Under the pieces are notes generated by a model that saw nothing but the letters and a program-made list of their open reading frames with translations, was not told the DNA's origin and ran no database searches. Below, one piece after another: positions 38,301-52,800 of a stretch of 64,000 bases of DNA. The stretch's first letter is position 1. Each line of letters opens with the position of its first letter. Where the stretch lies: the NCBI GenBank assembly GCA_031002005.1, contig JARYHS010009186.1, forward strand, positions 101,837,992 to 101,901,991, read 5' to 3'. Origin of the DNA: Vandiemenella viatica. Its lineage: Eukaryota; Arthropoda; Insecta; Orthoptera; Morabidae. The position numbers and the translations under genes are program-made.

Positions 38301-41300
38301 AGCTCTATTAGCGACTTTTCTTCAACTGATGAGAATTTTGGGCCTTTCAAATGTTCCTCTTCAAAAGTATTTCTTATCCAAAAGTAACCATCGTCAATTT
38401 TTTGAAAGCTCGTAGCTCCTAAAACAATTATTAGTAAACGAATATAACACATTTCACTCTTTAACATTTATAACAAAATTTAAAATCCTTACGGGTACTT
38501 GAAATTAAAAAAAATACTATTTGAAAATAAATTAGGCCTACAACTAACTTATAATTTACTGAAAAAATTGTATAATACTGGCAAACTGTTTAAGAAAAAA
38601 CTTTTTCACTCCAAGTTTTAATTTAAGCTAATAGCTTTCATGATTATTGCACTTGTAAAATATCATGTTATATTTTTTAAATAGACGAAATAAAAGATAT
38701 TTTTTGTGCCAAAAACCTCGATTGTTCCGCGACCCACCCAAACACAAGCCGCGACACATAGGTTGGGAACCGCTGGTCTACACCATCCGCTTCCTTAGCA
38801 TTGCCATGACAAGATTATTCTCTTTCTTATTCGCTCTCATTAAACTGTCAATGAACAAGATCAAATACTTGAATAAATGTGTTACATTGTGTGATGTAAA
38901 AATTTAATGAAATAAATACTAGAGGGGAAGATAAAATCGGCGATCACTCCTACTTTTACTCCATTGTTGCTGTAATGAAACTTATTAATATACATTCTTT
39001 TATGTTAGGCTGTCAACCCAAAATCTAATCAGGTCCACAACTGCTAAAAATAATAAGTTTTTAGTCATCTGTACTATAAATGTGACAAAAGAATTGAGCT
39101 ATAACTAAAGCATCATTTATGATTAATTATGTATGTTTATTGACTTATTCATGAAAAATAGAGTTTAAACATTTGTGTACCATCTTGTGAAAAAGAAAAA
39201 TAGGAAAAGAAACCTTTCTTATTAATGAATTCTTCAGTAGGTTAAGATATGAAGGCATCCTTGGATTCTCACCTTCAAAGGGGTCCCTATTGTTTTACTC
39301 AATATTTAATTTTTTTAACTGAGGAATATACTGCTTGAGTAATTGGTTTCATTCTCTAAAGTTGCATATTACAGTTATCAATTTTCTTTAATCTTCCACA
39401 AAGGGTAATTTTATGTGGAATAATTTCTAATCTTTCTTCATAAGGATGAAGCTGCATTGAGTCATAAACTCAAAGAGTTGGAAAACTCTGAAGAAGTATT
39501 TCAGAAAATACGAGAGGACATTGAGAGAGATGCTAAAGCACTAGCAGAAGCACAGAAGAGATATGAGGCAGCTAGTGCTGGAATGCTGGCTGATGAGAAA
39601 GGTGAAACTGCAACTGTACAGGAACGACTAATGCGTAAGTATATTTACAATCACAAGTGGTGTGTGTGTGTGTGTCAGTAGAAATCAGGTGAATATCTGA
39701 CAAATAGTCAAATTAGTTGTTGGAGGTGTGACATTGCTTCGTCACTTTGTCCACATGCTTTCCAAATCATCCAGGAGCTTCAGGTCTCGTGCATTCATTT
39801 GGCATAACTTGTTGCTATTATTAGTCATATTTACATTCAATGCTTTATAGATGATGCGAGCTGAGAACCTAAAACATTATTTCAGGGTTGGACCATATTT
39901 TTGCAAGTAGATAAGACACTAAGTGAAGAGTTCTGATGTGATCACACTGATGCCAACTGAGTGAAAGGGGTACGCAAGTAGCAAAGCCAGTGTGGCTGCT
40001 GGAGGTGGGGATGGCAGAAAAATATTGAGTTGTTAAATCTGGAGAACTATTATCATAGGAAGTTGGGGAACATCATCAAAGTCATGAATGTGAGAGGATA
40101 TTAATAGAAAATATTAAATTTAAGATTTATAAATTAAAAGTTTGTTAATAAATAATAATAAATAAATGCTGAGTCTGCTGAAAGGATCTTAACAGAGACT
40201 GAGGCGATGAGGATGTCTGGTATTGATGATATGTTGTTAAGCTAGTTCCCCAAAATGTTCCCCCTATCACCACAGAATCCTGCCCACTTGCCCCAAACAC
40301 ATACTTCAGCAGACCATGCAATCTCTAAAATATCTTGGTGTACAAACACCCACCTTTTAATTCTCCCAAACTACCACATATTGCAAAATGTGTAGCATAC
40401 ACCCAGTTTCCATCACCTGCTCTAATCTGACCCAAGGGGAAACTATTCCTGTAAATTGACATGCATTACAACACACCTCATTTATCAACTCACCTGCCTC
40501 AACTGCACCGATAATATAGGCCTCGCCACAAACCAATTTTCTATCATAATGAATAGCCACCAGCAGTTTATACAAGCAACTTATATCCTCCAGTGGCAGC
40601 CAATGACAGTCCTACAATTCAAACAATTGAGACAGCTGTTTTACAATGAAGGCTGTCAGTCTTCTTTGAAACCGCAACCCACTCTGAACTCGGCAGATGG
40701 AAACTAGCTTACCAAGATATCCATGATACCAAACACTCTCCTGGCCTCTCCAACAAGACTCTTCCCTTAAACCCAGCATTTATTGTTATTTATTCACATA
40801 CATACATATCGTCATAAATCTAGTGTTATAATAATATCCTCTCATGTTAATTACATTGGCGATAGAATTATGGCTTCAATGTTTTCTTGCCTCTCTCCAC
40901 CATCACACCAAATACCCTGGTTTGTTACTTGGATTTCCCATTCAGTCAGTGGGCATCAGTGTGATCACATTTAGCCTCTTCACTAAGTGCCTCATCTACT
41001 TAGAAGCATAAAGTTCAATACCAAAATATTGTCTTAAATATGTTTGTTGTTTTTGTGTTAGTCAATCCCAGCTGCCATCTATGGTAAGCTTGGGTTGAAT
41101 TTCCCTATCCATCCTTAATTTTGTTGCCTTAAAACATTTTACTGCTTATTATTATTGTTACATTCATTGTTTAATTTTAATTTAATGATTACTTTTTCAA
41201 TTCTTGTATAGTTTGCAAACTAATTACAAATGTCATTGGTTGCTGTCACAAGTGTAAACAGTATGGCTGCAATGTAGCATCAGCTAAAAACTGCCACTGT

Positions 41301-44300
41301 TATTAAGCCACAAGAAATAATAATCTCCTGTGATGTTATTTGAACTGGGAAGATGTGGATAAAAATCACCATTTGACCATCAAGATTTGGGTTTCCATAT
41401 TTCCTGAAATCACTCCAGGTGAACGTGAATACGGAGATGGTTTTTTTGAAAGGCAATGGCCGAATACATTCTTGTTCCTTGCGTTCCAGTCCTTTCCTGT
41501 TTCTAATAACTTCAAAGTTAAGATGTGTGAAGCCTGAATTGAAAAGAATGTATTTTGATAATTTGTGTTCAGTTTGATGTAATGATGTACATAATAACAA
41601 ATGGAATAAAGCAATTTGACCTTGGTGTTGAAGGTTGTCTGTTACAGTTATTATTATTACAGTTAAGTGCATGTGATGTTACTCATTTCTGTTTGAATAT
41701 ATATTGAACTACATGTACTGTGCTTTTGTATCTTGTCAAACCTTCCCAAAGTACTTCATAGCCCTTAACAAATTTATGCTTGATTACCCCCTGTGCAGCT
41801 TGTTGTAGGTGGCAATTAGAACCTGGCACCAAACTCGGTAGATGAACGTTATTGCTTGGATCTGGCCTTTAGGAGAATGCAGGTCAAATACATGTCTGGC
41901 CATCCAGATTTCAGTTTTCTTTGGTTTTCTGAAATCACTTCTTCAAAAAACAAAGTTCCTTATCATCATTCCTCTCTCACTGCTAATGACTTCAATGCCG
42001 ACAAGAGGTAAAGCCCTAAACAAAACAAAAATGAACCTCGGATAAAAATAATAATAATAATAATCAATCAAAGCAACAGAAAAGTTTTCAAACATTGAAA
42101 ATGACATCAAGAAAAGGTGAATGAAATTCTTTGGTCACCTTAAGAGATTACCAGAAAGTCAACTGACAAAAAAGATAATAGATACTGTAAGTTCACTTAA
42201 AAATCCAACACCTTGGCTGAATGAAATTCGGAAGGATCTTAAAAGTGCAACAGACTTCTTAGAAAGAGACACCTTCAGACACAAAGTAGACAAATTGGAA
42301 GTTATAACTGAGCAATCAAAACAAAAACAATACTGACCAAAGTGGTCGGAAGAACGCAAACAAGCTTTCTCAGAAAGAATGAAAGCCTATTGGAACAATA
42401 AGAAGAACTCGAAGAAAACTTGATTCACTTATTTGCTTACAGTCTTCCATTTATTGGGAGAATTTTCCAATAATAATAATGTTGTGCAATAGTAGAATAC
42501 CAAGTTGTACGCAGACACGTAAGGTGTGTTGCTATTGCTGTGTTGGACAATGAGGACTGCTACAGTGGAATGTAAAGCTCTACTGGTCCCTGAGCAGTAT
42601 AGACACACCCACTAGAAGAACAGTAGGAATATGTCTGAAGGTAAGGTACTGTTTAATTCAGAGTAGGATGAAAATTTAATGGAAATGGTGTCTAAAATTG
42701 CTTGTATATATGACGTTTCTTCATCTCTATGCAAGGATCAAACTATGAAGGCAATGTTTGGAGAGAAATAGATGAATTCATACAGAAATCTATTATACCC
42801 TGACCCTGAACTCGCGGCTCATCTTCCCCTCGCCCTGCTCCTCACCTCCTCGCTCCCTCCCTTCCTACCTTTCGGTGCTGTACGCTGTGTAGGGGTAAAT
42901 TTCACCTTCGCATGTAGGAGTAATGGCAGCGGAGTGGGGATAGAACAGGCTGACCTTGAGCCTCCTCTGCTAACTAAACAGGCTATAAAAAGTGCAATAT
43001 AACTTATCTTAGGTTTATTGATATTGTTTATTACTGCAAGCCATTTTTTGTATGTTTATTATTATAGAAGCCTTTGAAAGGTATAGTTTACCTCTAATAA
43101 TAAAATTATACTGTAACACATGCTTAATTGAAATTAAACTTCATTCAGCAATGGATATGATAAAACTGAACATATTCTCACAGTTCCCACTATTCATGTT
43201 ATTTTTACTTCCAAAAAAATTGGAGTTTTGTATTTGCATATAGACTTAATTTTTGGCTAGGCATAAAGAGGGCTTCAAATAGAAATTAAATTTTGCTGGT
43301 GTAGAATTCTGTGGTTTGTAGGCTCGCTCATGAAAGTATTCTTTAGGGAAGCAACAAGAATGGGTCGTGAGGTGAAGTGGGGTAAGGAGAACATGACCTG
43401 GAGCCACCTGTTGTGAGTGAACAGTGTATAGACTCGTTCAAAGATACTAAGACACAAATACATTTTGTTGGCGACTGAATGCTTGAAACTGTAACTAAGT
43501 GGCCACTAACTGCTCACCTCTGCCACTCACTTAAGTAGTTGCTAGAGAAACATCCACAATAATACAAAGAAGTTCAACCAACGTTTCTTGTGTTGACAAT
43601 GTGGCAGAGAGTCAAAACCACACTAATACAATTGGTACTAGAACACAATTATTCAAATCATTATGAAACGCCCGGAAATGAAAACCAAAGATATTTACAG
43701 GTGCTTACAGACAAAAAAAACTGACATAAAGCAGTCCAAACAGTTGAGAATTTTCCTCCAAACATCGTGGCTCACATCAACACTTAGTTACAAACTTTCA
43801 ATTAATGTTTCATTCTTAATACTGTCATTGATCATATTACATGTCATTTACACAGTTTCTCTCCATAAAACAATGTTCATTTACACAATGAAGAATATAC
43901 GAATCCATGATTAATCAGCTCCCATCTTGCTATACATAATTATTAAAACAAATTTTTTTAAAAGAGCTGGGACTGAGGGCTGTTACAGTAGGTTTGGATT
44001 TTGATAATATTTCTCTGTTTATCTAGGAGCTAAGGAGGAAATGTCAAATGCAGAAACAGAACTTAAACAGTCAGAAATGAAACTTACTCATTTCAAGAAA
44101 ACGTTAGCCGAGAAACAACGTGAACTTAAGGCTACTGAAAAAGAACACGGCAAAGATATGGAAGGGTTCAGCCAAAAAGAGAGGGAAGTAAAGGCTGTGG
44201 AGGTGAGTTTTTATTTATAGTCATTAAAAAAATGTTAAGAATTCGTCAATAATAGTTATAGATAAGTGTCTTTAAACTGTGCATAATATGAGGAGTTGTA

Positions 44301-44974
44301 CAGAATTAATTTTTAATTTCTACCTTTATTTTTGTGCAGAAAAACTCTCTAGATTAAATCTTTCCAATCATAAGAGAGTAGCTTTATATCCTAGCATTAT
44401 CATGGAATTTTTAAATTTTATGAAGATCAATATATTTTTTTTAATACTCTTTTATTTTCTCAAAATTTTCTACTGTGATTTCTTTCTCATATTTATAATA
44501 AGTTCCATATCCTTGCTACATTTCTCCCTAGAATCATTCAGATTTGTGATTTTTATAAAAAAAATTAAGAACTAGCCCCTTCCAAAAACAAATATATATC
44601 AGTAAATAAACATAGTTGTTCAGTGCAAAACTAAAAAGTAATAGCATTTACTAACACAAAGAGTTTAATTAATTTAATTGTGATGCACATGCTCTGATGG
44701 CAATTTCCCTACACATGGGCCCACTTACTTTTTCCTTCTACAAATTTCTACTTTAAATTCTTTTAACTTTTTGGTAAATTATTCATCATTTCTCTTGGTA
44801 ACTTTTGACAATATCCAAATACATCCTGTAAATAAGGGGGGGGGGGCACAGTTTGCAACTCGGGCAAAGTTCAAGCACTAACATTCATACCAACCTAGCA
44901 ACAAATTCCAAGGAGCATTTAAAACAAACACACACAAACACACACAAACACACACAAACACACACAAACACACA

Positions 44975-45013
<39 letters not shown>

Positions 45014-48000
45014 TCCAGAAAAAAAAGCAGTCACCAGAGATTAAAGCTCTTACATTCATGCAGAATTGGGACTTAATGTTTGTTGTTGGTTTTTTTCCCC
45101 TCGACTAAGTGCTGTTCAGTTTTGCTACTAGTCTTCACTGATGTTGTTTAAAAAGCATCTTTGCTCTCATTTAGGAGGTTGTTAGCATTCACTGGGCAAA
45201 TGTGGCTATAGTCTCTCTTCTCTGGTTCATCTAAAGAACATCGTTGTTTAAGGACACCATCACTTGTTTTCAATTTGTGAGTAGCGAAAACCTCCCATTT
45301 CTTTGAGAAGAGAGTTGTCATAAATTGGCACAATTTTCTCCTCCTAGTGGGGATTGCTCAGATAATGGACAAGTGTTTCCCCCCTCCCTCCTTAAATTAA
45401 GTTAAAAAATCATAACCTGTTTAAACTGAGCAGTAGTTTTTTATTTGTATGGGTGTTATCTTAAACAGTTAGTGATATTTCTTCCTGATTATCACTAAGC
45501 ATAAAGAATAATTAGTGCAAAATTATTTATTATTCTTCTGTGGTTAAAGATACAAAATCTCTGAGAAAGATTGCGGTATGTATTTCCCTACTGTTTGAAA
45601 AATAACAAATTTAGTTCTAATGTTTGCCAGTGGAATCAAAGAAATATTTAGTGCTAGAAAATTACAACATTACTACAATTCTCTAGAAACCATTCATTAT
45701 GAGTTGAGACATTCTTTTTATGCATTAATTTTTATGCTTGGTGTTGACTTTGTAGCCATATATAGTTAGGTAGATAATGTTTCATTTTAGTTTCTTGAAA
45801 TTGCTTCAAACTAATTCTGGTGTGGTTCCTTAATATAGATCATAGTTAATTTATTTCCCATTGGTGTGTCTTCTGCCATGATATGAAATATTTTTCAAAT
45901 TCTAATTGTTGAGAGGAAGACTGTGATTTTAATTTAAACAACTTTGGGTAAGTAAATTCCACATGTGTATGATAACCCTCCATTAAACAAAACAAAAACA
46001 AAAACTTTTTAAATGGTTCAGGTTTCAAATTTTGTCTCATACCATATTTCAGCATTCTAAATCTTCTTTTTACTATGCCATTGGTGAAAATATTCCATCA
46101 TTCTGTTCATAACCAGTGTGTTATTCACATAGCTTTATTTACCAAACATGATGGACAATCTTTTGTAGTCTTTTTGACCTTTGGCAAAAATTCATATTTT
46201 TCAGCCATGAATGGTCTGCTTTTCTGAAACTTCCCTTACATCCCTATTCTTTTCTAGGAAAGTCCCAGCATTACTTCACAGGTTCCCTGGTTGATTGTTT
46301 CTTATTAGTTACAGCACTGCATTAAGTCAAATCATTTGTATTTGCTAATGTGCCTCCTTCATTTTTAAGCAATGGTATCAACTTGAGTTAATGTGAGCAG
46401 TTAACCTTTTGTCTGCTTATGAAAATCACTTAAGTCTCTGTCTTTAGAAACCTCCAGAAACCAAACTCTAAATACATCACTGCCTTGTAAAAAAAAAAAA
46501 AAAAAAAAAGGGGGGGGGGAATGTAAAATTCTCAGGTTTGCAACATAAAAGATAACACGCATTAAGTAAATTGTAGGTTGAATCACTTGGCTGAGAGAAG
46601 TTTCTGAAATATATTTGTCCAACTACACCTTTAGTATTAAAATATTTTCCATTACTGTGTTGCTCTTTTGTAAAAAAAAGTAAGTGATTGATCACCAATT
46701 CATACATTTAACAGTATCTCATTTTTCTAAAAAGTTTTATAGTTCATAGAAAGGTTTTTTTAAGCTGAAAATTTGCTGATCTTGCTATGTGGTAAAGTTA
46801 TTAGGCTATTATAGTAATTAAAGGATATGTTTCTGTGGCTGGGTGCTGCATATCTTAGTAGCATAGAGAATATTTTATAAATATTTCAAGTTATTGTATG
46901 AAGCATTGGTATAGTACACCAGTGTTCATGTTAATTGCAGGCACAACTTCAAAAGCTGAACTATGAGGATGGCACATTAGAAAGACTTACAGCTGAAAAG
47001 CGGCAACTAGCAACTCAAGTTCGCAGACTCAAGGATGAGGTGGATACATTTGAAGCTAGGTTAGTGCATGCTGAGTAAACTATGATTATCATTGGTAGGG
47101 GATTAAACCCTTCATTTTCACTCTCCTTATTTTATTACTCCATTTTTAACCATCTTGAGAAACTGAATGGATACGCAGGATAGAGTATAAGTTTAAAAAC
47201 CAATGGAATTTTTTCAAATAATTAATATAAAGAGAAAAAACTTCGGGCAAATTAGGTACTTAAATGCAAGCGTATTTGTGGTGCCAGTCTCACATCTGTC
47301 GTGACAACTTTTTGTGGTAGTCATGGCTTATGAGAGGGGTAGGAGGTGCATGAAGTCAAAAATAAAGTAATTACAGAAATTCAAGATCAGGGTCATGAAT
47401 ATTTGAAGTTGTTCATAAAGACTATGTGCTTGTGACTTAACATCCATTTTGACAAGTAGTTAGATAAATACAGGAAGATGGTCTATGATTTGTGGAAGTA
47501 CACTGATTCACCAAAATATTATGACCTCTGCCCACCGTGAGATTGAATCCCATCTGGTGACGTGACTGTCATGCAGTAAGTATATAAGCAGAGCAGAGAT
47601 GTATGGGGCATCATTTTAGTGATGACTTGTGTGTCAATTGGATAAATCCCCTGAATTAATTGACTTTGACAAAGGGTAGAGTGTTATTCCCTGGCACCTG
47701 GAAAGGACCATCTCAAGAAAGACAAGTCTTACCGGCTGTCTGTCTTCTACCATGGTGATCATCCATGGAAAATGGTTGAAGAACAGTGAAACCATGAGTA
47801 GGTGACAAGATGGTAATGCCCATGCCTTGTCAGAGAATATAACGGTCGAAGGCTTGCCCACTCTTTAAAGCTGAGTAGGGGATGATCTGAGGTAGGTCTA
47901 CATCTATACTCTGTGATTCACAAATATTGTGGGTGGCAGAGGATGCTAAGCACCAACCCTAATTCTGTGCATTCCAATCACAAATGGAACAAGGAAAGAA

Positions 48001-49760
48001 AGAATACATAAAAGTATCAGTATGGCATCTTATTTCTCTAATCTTATCCTTCCTGTCATTGTGACCTAAATAGGTTAGCGGAAGAAGTTGCACTTGTAAA
48101 TTAAAGATTTTTGCATATTCTCCAACAAATTCAAATGAAAACAATGTTGTCTGTCCACCAGACAATCCCAGCCCAACCCATGTATCATCTCTGTGATACT
48201 TTTGTAAGGACTGTAAATAGCAGTCACGAATCAAGCGGCTCTCTTCTGTACTTTCTCTAATGTGTCAATCAAGCCCTAGCAATATGGATCCCAAACTCCA
48301 CAATAGTAATCCAAATGTGGATGCACTAGTGTTTTGTACGCTATTTCCTTTGTATGAGCATTACAACTTCTCAAAATACAACCTATGAATCTTAGTTTAG
48401 AATTAGTTTTGCCTACAACAGAAGTTATGTGCAAGTCCCATTACTTTGTACTGTTACGCCTAGATACTTCAGGGAATCCACCATGTCAACAACTGAATTA
48501 TTAACTTTTTACTCGTGAGTAAATGGGGTCTTTTTATTACTTACTAGCAGAGTTCCCAGTTTAGTTGTCGTTGATTTACCCATACACCGTTTTTATTCAC
48601 GCAATGAGTAACATGTACCAAGTTTCATAAAATTTGTGCCATCATTTTTTGGAATTGAAACACACCTAGATTCACCCACATCCTACCAAGAAAGGAGTGG
48701 GTTTAATTTGATTTACCCATACACTATTTTTATTCGTCTGAACAGATTCATTCTTACCAAGCTTCATTGATTTCGTACCGGCCATTTCTGGTACTAAACT
48801 AAACTGTGATTTGGCAGTACAGTTCTAAGAATGGGGTGGTTTGGATTCTTTGATACAGAATGTCAGTTTTCATTTTAGTCCAGGTTACATTTTAACCTAA
48901 TTACATTTGCTCATGTTGCTGCTCGAAAATCAAAACATTACACACATTATTACATACCACATACTTAAAAATTGGGAAAGTGTCTGTTTATTTCAGCGTC
49001 ACAAAAAAAAAAATCATATTTTGAGTGGATTTTCAGAATTTGAAAGTTTGGGTATGTCTTAAGCCGTTATGACACATTTACTTTACGAGTAACCAAGCAT
49101 TATCTGAAAACTGCTGAATCAATTTTGACCAAGTTTTCATAGCGTCAAACATTAGATGTGTCTCATAGTGCTGACTCATCTGCCGCTGGAGTTACAAATT
49201 TTCTCATTATGCTACGTCATCTTGCACTGTAGCTCAAAATTAAAACCTATTCCATACCTGTATAGTTAAATATCAGGTACTCAGAGTTGCATATCAAGTA
49301 TTCAGAAATAAGTGAGAAATGAAAAAAGAAATTCTTTACTTTCAATTTATTTCAGGGAGTTACAGACTGTGGCGCCATGGTTATCATAGAAACTGCATTA
49401 CTAAACAACGCAATAAATTATAAAATGAAGAAAAGCTGCTTTGTTGTCCTAAACTGTTATTATTTGCAACACTAAAGGCTTAATACAATGTTCTATTTAT
49501 ATTAAAAACCATCAGCCTACACATTAATTATTATGAACAGAATGACTTTACTTTCATCTCCAAATGCCAGATATTTTTAACTGACATTCAATATCTTGAG
49601 AACTTGAATAGATTATAATACGATTGAAACCTAGATTATGTCAGAGACTCGTGTGTAGTGCAGAATGTAATACAAAAAAGGTGCAGTTTTCCTAAACCGT
49701 ATATGATAGCCAGAGACATTGCTGTTCTGCTAATAGAGATTGGGAGCAAACCAAACTGTT

Positions 49761-49806
<46 letters not shown>

Positions 49807-52800
49807 CGTTATTAATTTCTCGCATTCAATACTGAACATCTCGAAGTAGAGGAAAGAATATTTCAAGTTTTGTTTAGTGTGGAATATGCAAAATATTCAT
49901 TATTGTAAATTGCTTTTACTGCATTCATTAAAGGCTATGGTCAGAGATATTGTAGTTGTCTTTTGTGCAGACTGCGGAGGATGCAACATCTAGTGATTCA
50001 AACTTTGATATTTGTCGTCATAAGTTCAGTATTTCATTTAAATCTCTGGAATGATGTAATGTTGAAATATAAGACATACCAACAACTGAATTGAGATTCT
50101 AAGCTTTAAAACCGTGAAAACCCCATTGAAATCTGCTCAGTAGTTTCTGAGTTTTTATTTTTCAAATATATCTGATTTTCGTTTTATTGATATAGATTTG
50201 CATTGCCTTGCACTTTTTGCAGTTAAGTGTAAGCTGCCATTTATGGCACCATTCCAAAATAATTTCTAGGCAATCGTCAGAGCATCTTACTTCCCTATAG
50301 ATAACAATCGCACCCTGCATTTAACCTTGTCACTGAGATTGTTTATAAAAATTAGGAAAAGCCGTGGTCCCATTACACTTCCTTGAGGGACGCCCATAGT
50401 AACATCTAGCTTAGAAGAGGCTTCCCCATCAACAATGACATACTGTGACCAACCAGCTAGAAAATCGCGTATCCATTCACAAAACTGGTCTGATATACCA
50501 TAAGCTCGAATCTTTGCTAAAAGTCGGTTGTGTGGTACAGTCAAAAGCTTTCTCAATATCCAAGAAAATTGCATCAACTTGTGAACCTGCATCGATAACT
50601 TTCATTTCATCATGCAAAAATATAGCCAGTTATGTTTCACATGATCTGTTCTTCCGAAATCCGTATTGGTTTGCTGTAAGTAACTAATTTTCATCTAAAA
50701 ACTTCATAACGTTAGAGCATATGACATGCTCCAGAATTCTACTGCAAACAGATGTTAGAGATATGGGTCGATAATTCCTAGGATCACTCCAATCTCCTTT
50801 CTTGATAACAGGAATCACCTGCACTATTTTTCAGTCAGAAGGTACTTTTCTCTCTTCTAAAGATTTATGAAATATATCTGACATAAATGGTTATATTTCT
50901 TCCGCGTATTTTGAAAATACTCTTACTGGTATACCATCAGGATCCGGTGCTTTCTCCCACTTCAGGAGCTTTAATTGCTTTATAATACCTACACTATCAA
51001 TTTGTACTGGGCCCATCTCAAATTTTACACACCGTGGAAATGTTTTCCATGTTTTCGTCAGTGAAACAATTTTTAAATTCGGGGTTAAATACAGTAGCCT
51101 TGTCGCAGCTGTCATCAACTTCCCGACCGTCTAGTAGTAGAACTGGCATTTTGTTGTCACTACCACTAACTTTTTTACATACGACCAAAATTCCTTCGGG
51201 TTTTCATTGAGGCTCTTGGAAAGATATTGCAACGAAGGTCATTGAAGGCCTTGCTCACTGCATTCTTTATATATCCTCTTGTCTCACCTAACTTTTCTAA
51301 ATCTCTCCCATACATCGTCCTTCTTGAACATGCATGTATCTTCCTTTGCTTTTTAAGTAACCCTTGTAGTGCACACCTGATCTATCCAAGGGAACCTTAC
51401 ACCACTCAGCCCCAGGGCGAAGATATAGGAATCTGCAGCTTTGATTATCGCAGAAACGCCGCAGTTTCTGGTTTAGACCCTCGACCTGTCTATGATCCAA
51501 AGGTCCACAGTTGGTTCTATCGACAATGCTGCAGATATATAACTCAGCTGAAATCTTGTGGTCATCAACCACAGAGTTCACCCCTTGAGCCAGCCACTGG
51601 AAGTAAGAGAGGATACCCTCTGAACCAAGGAGACAAGCATCATTGGTGCCAACATGAGCTACAATCTGCAGCTGGCTATACCTCGTTTGTTCAATGCATC
51701 TGGGATGGCTTGTTCTGGGTGTAGAGCACAATTAGTGGCACTATAACGCAGCAAATTTGTGTGGAGCAGCTAGGAAGATTATCAGTGTATATAAGGGCTT
51801 ACATTGTGGAAGTATGAGGGGAAGGATTTTTTGTATGGATAAATAAATCTGCTCCAGATGAGCCACAGGATATAATATTTTGTATTCAATAAATGACAAC
51901 TTTCTGAGTGGAGATGGTGATCAAACATAAATTGTTTTGGCAGTTTGTTTTTAGTCAGGCATTTACAGCAAGGGTTGTAGGTATCATCACAGGTTGGCTT
52001 CTCATTGAGAGTTGAGAAAATTGCTTACTTGTTTTCACTGTGCTCATATTGTAAAGAAATCATCTGTTTTCCTCGACTATATACTACTAATGTAGGTTGC
52101 CAAGTACTTCCCACCTTAAAGATGGACCAGGTACAATAGTATGGTTAGTAGGGAATTTTTGAGACTGGATTTAAAGGTCAAGGAATGTATAATTGTAATG
52201 ACAAGTTTGACAGGTGTCTATTATGTCTAGTCACTAAGTAATAGTGTTAAAGTTGTCCATAGCTTTGGAATTATATTCTTGGAATAGACATAAGCGGTGA
52301 TGGTTATGGGGAAAAAAATTGGGATCTAGATAGTATTCTGTGTTGACTTGTGTTCTCAATTGCAATGTGGTACCTCCTTGCAGAATATGAGATGGTTACA
52401 AGGATGTCATGCTCCAGTGCATTATGATCAAACCCATGGAGAAAACTGAAAAGTGTGAACGGGAAGAAAGTTTTTCATATGAGTACTTGGTTTCCTCTTG
52501 GGTTGTGTAGGGTGGGTTGCTAGTTTCTTTAGATAAGTTTATTTGGATGTTGGGAAATGGGAGTGAGAACACAAGCTGGAGATGGTACTAAGAAAAGGGT
52601 GTGGTCACCAGGGCTGAAGCAGGTGTATGTTATGTGGCAGATAGTGCTGAGTAGCTGCCAAATAGTTCTTGCGTATAGGGATAGTCTGAGCAGTAGTTAG
52701 TTGACAAGTTGCTTCTCATTTAATCTCTCTTACACATGATTAAAACTTGAAAGAAGTATTGTTTTTTGTCTCATCTTTTGTCTTTGGATGATGAGATTAT

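Noticed and set aside
44853..45044. His/Thr-rich small protein
   Set aside because: Translation of a CA-rich microsatellite.
49636..49866. Lys-rich and Phe-rich frames on both strands
   Set aside because: Translation of a poly-T/poly-A tract.
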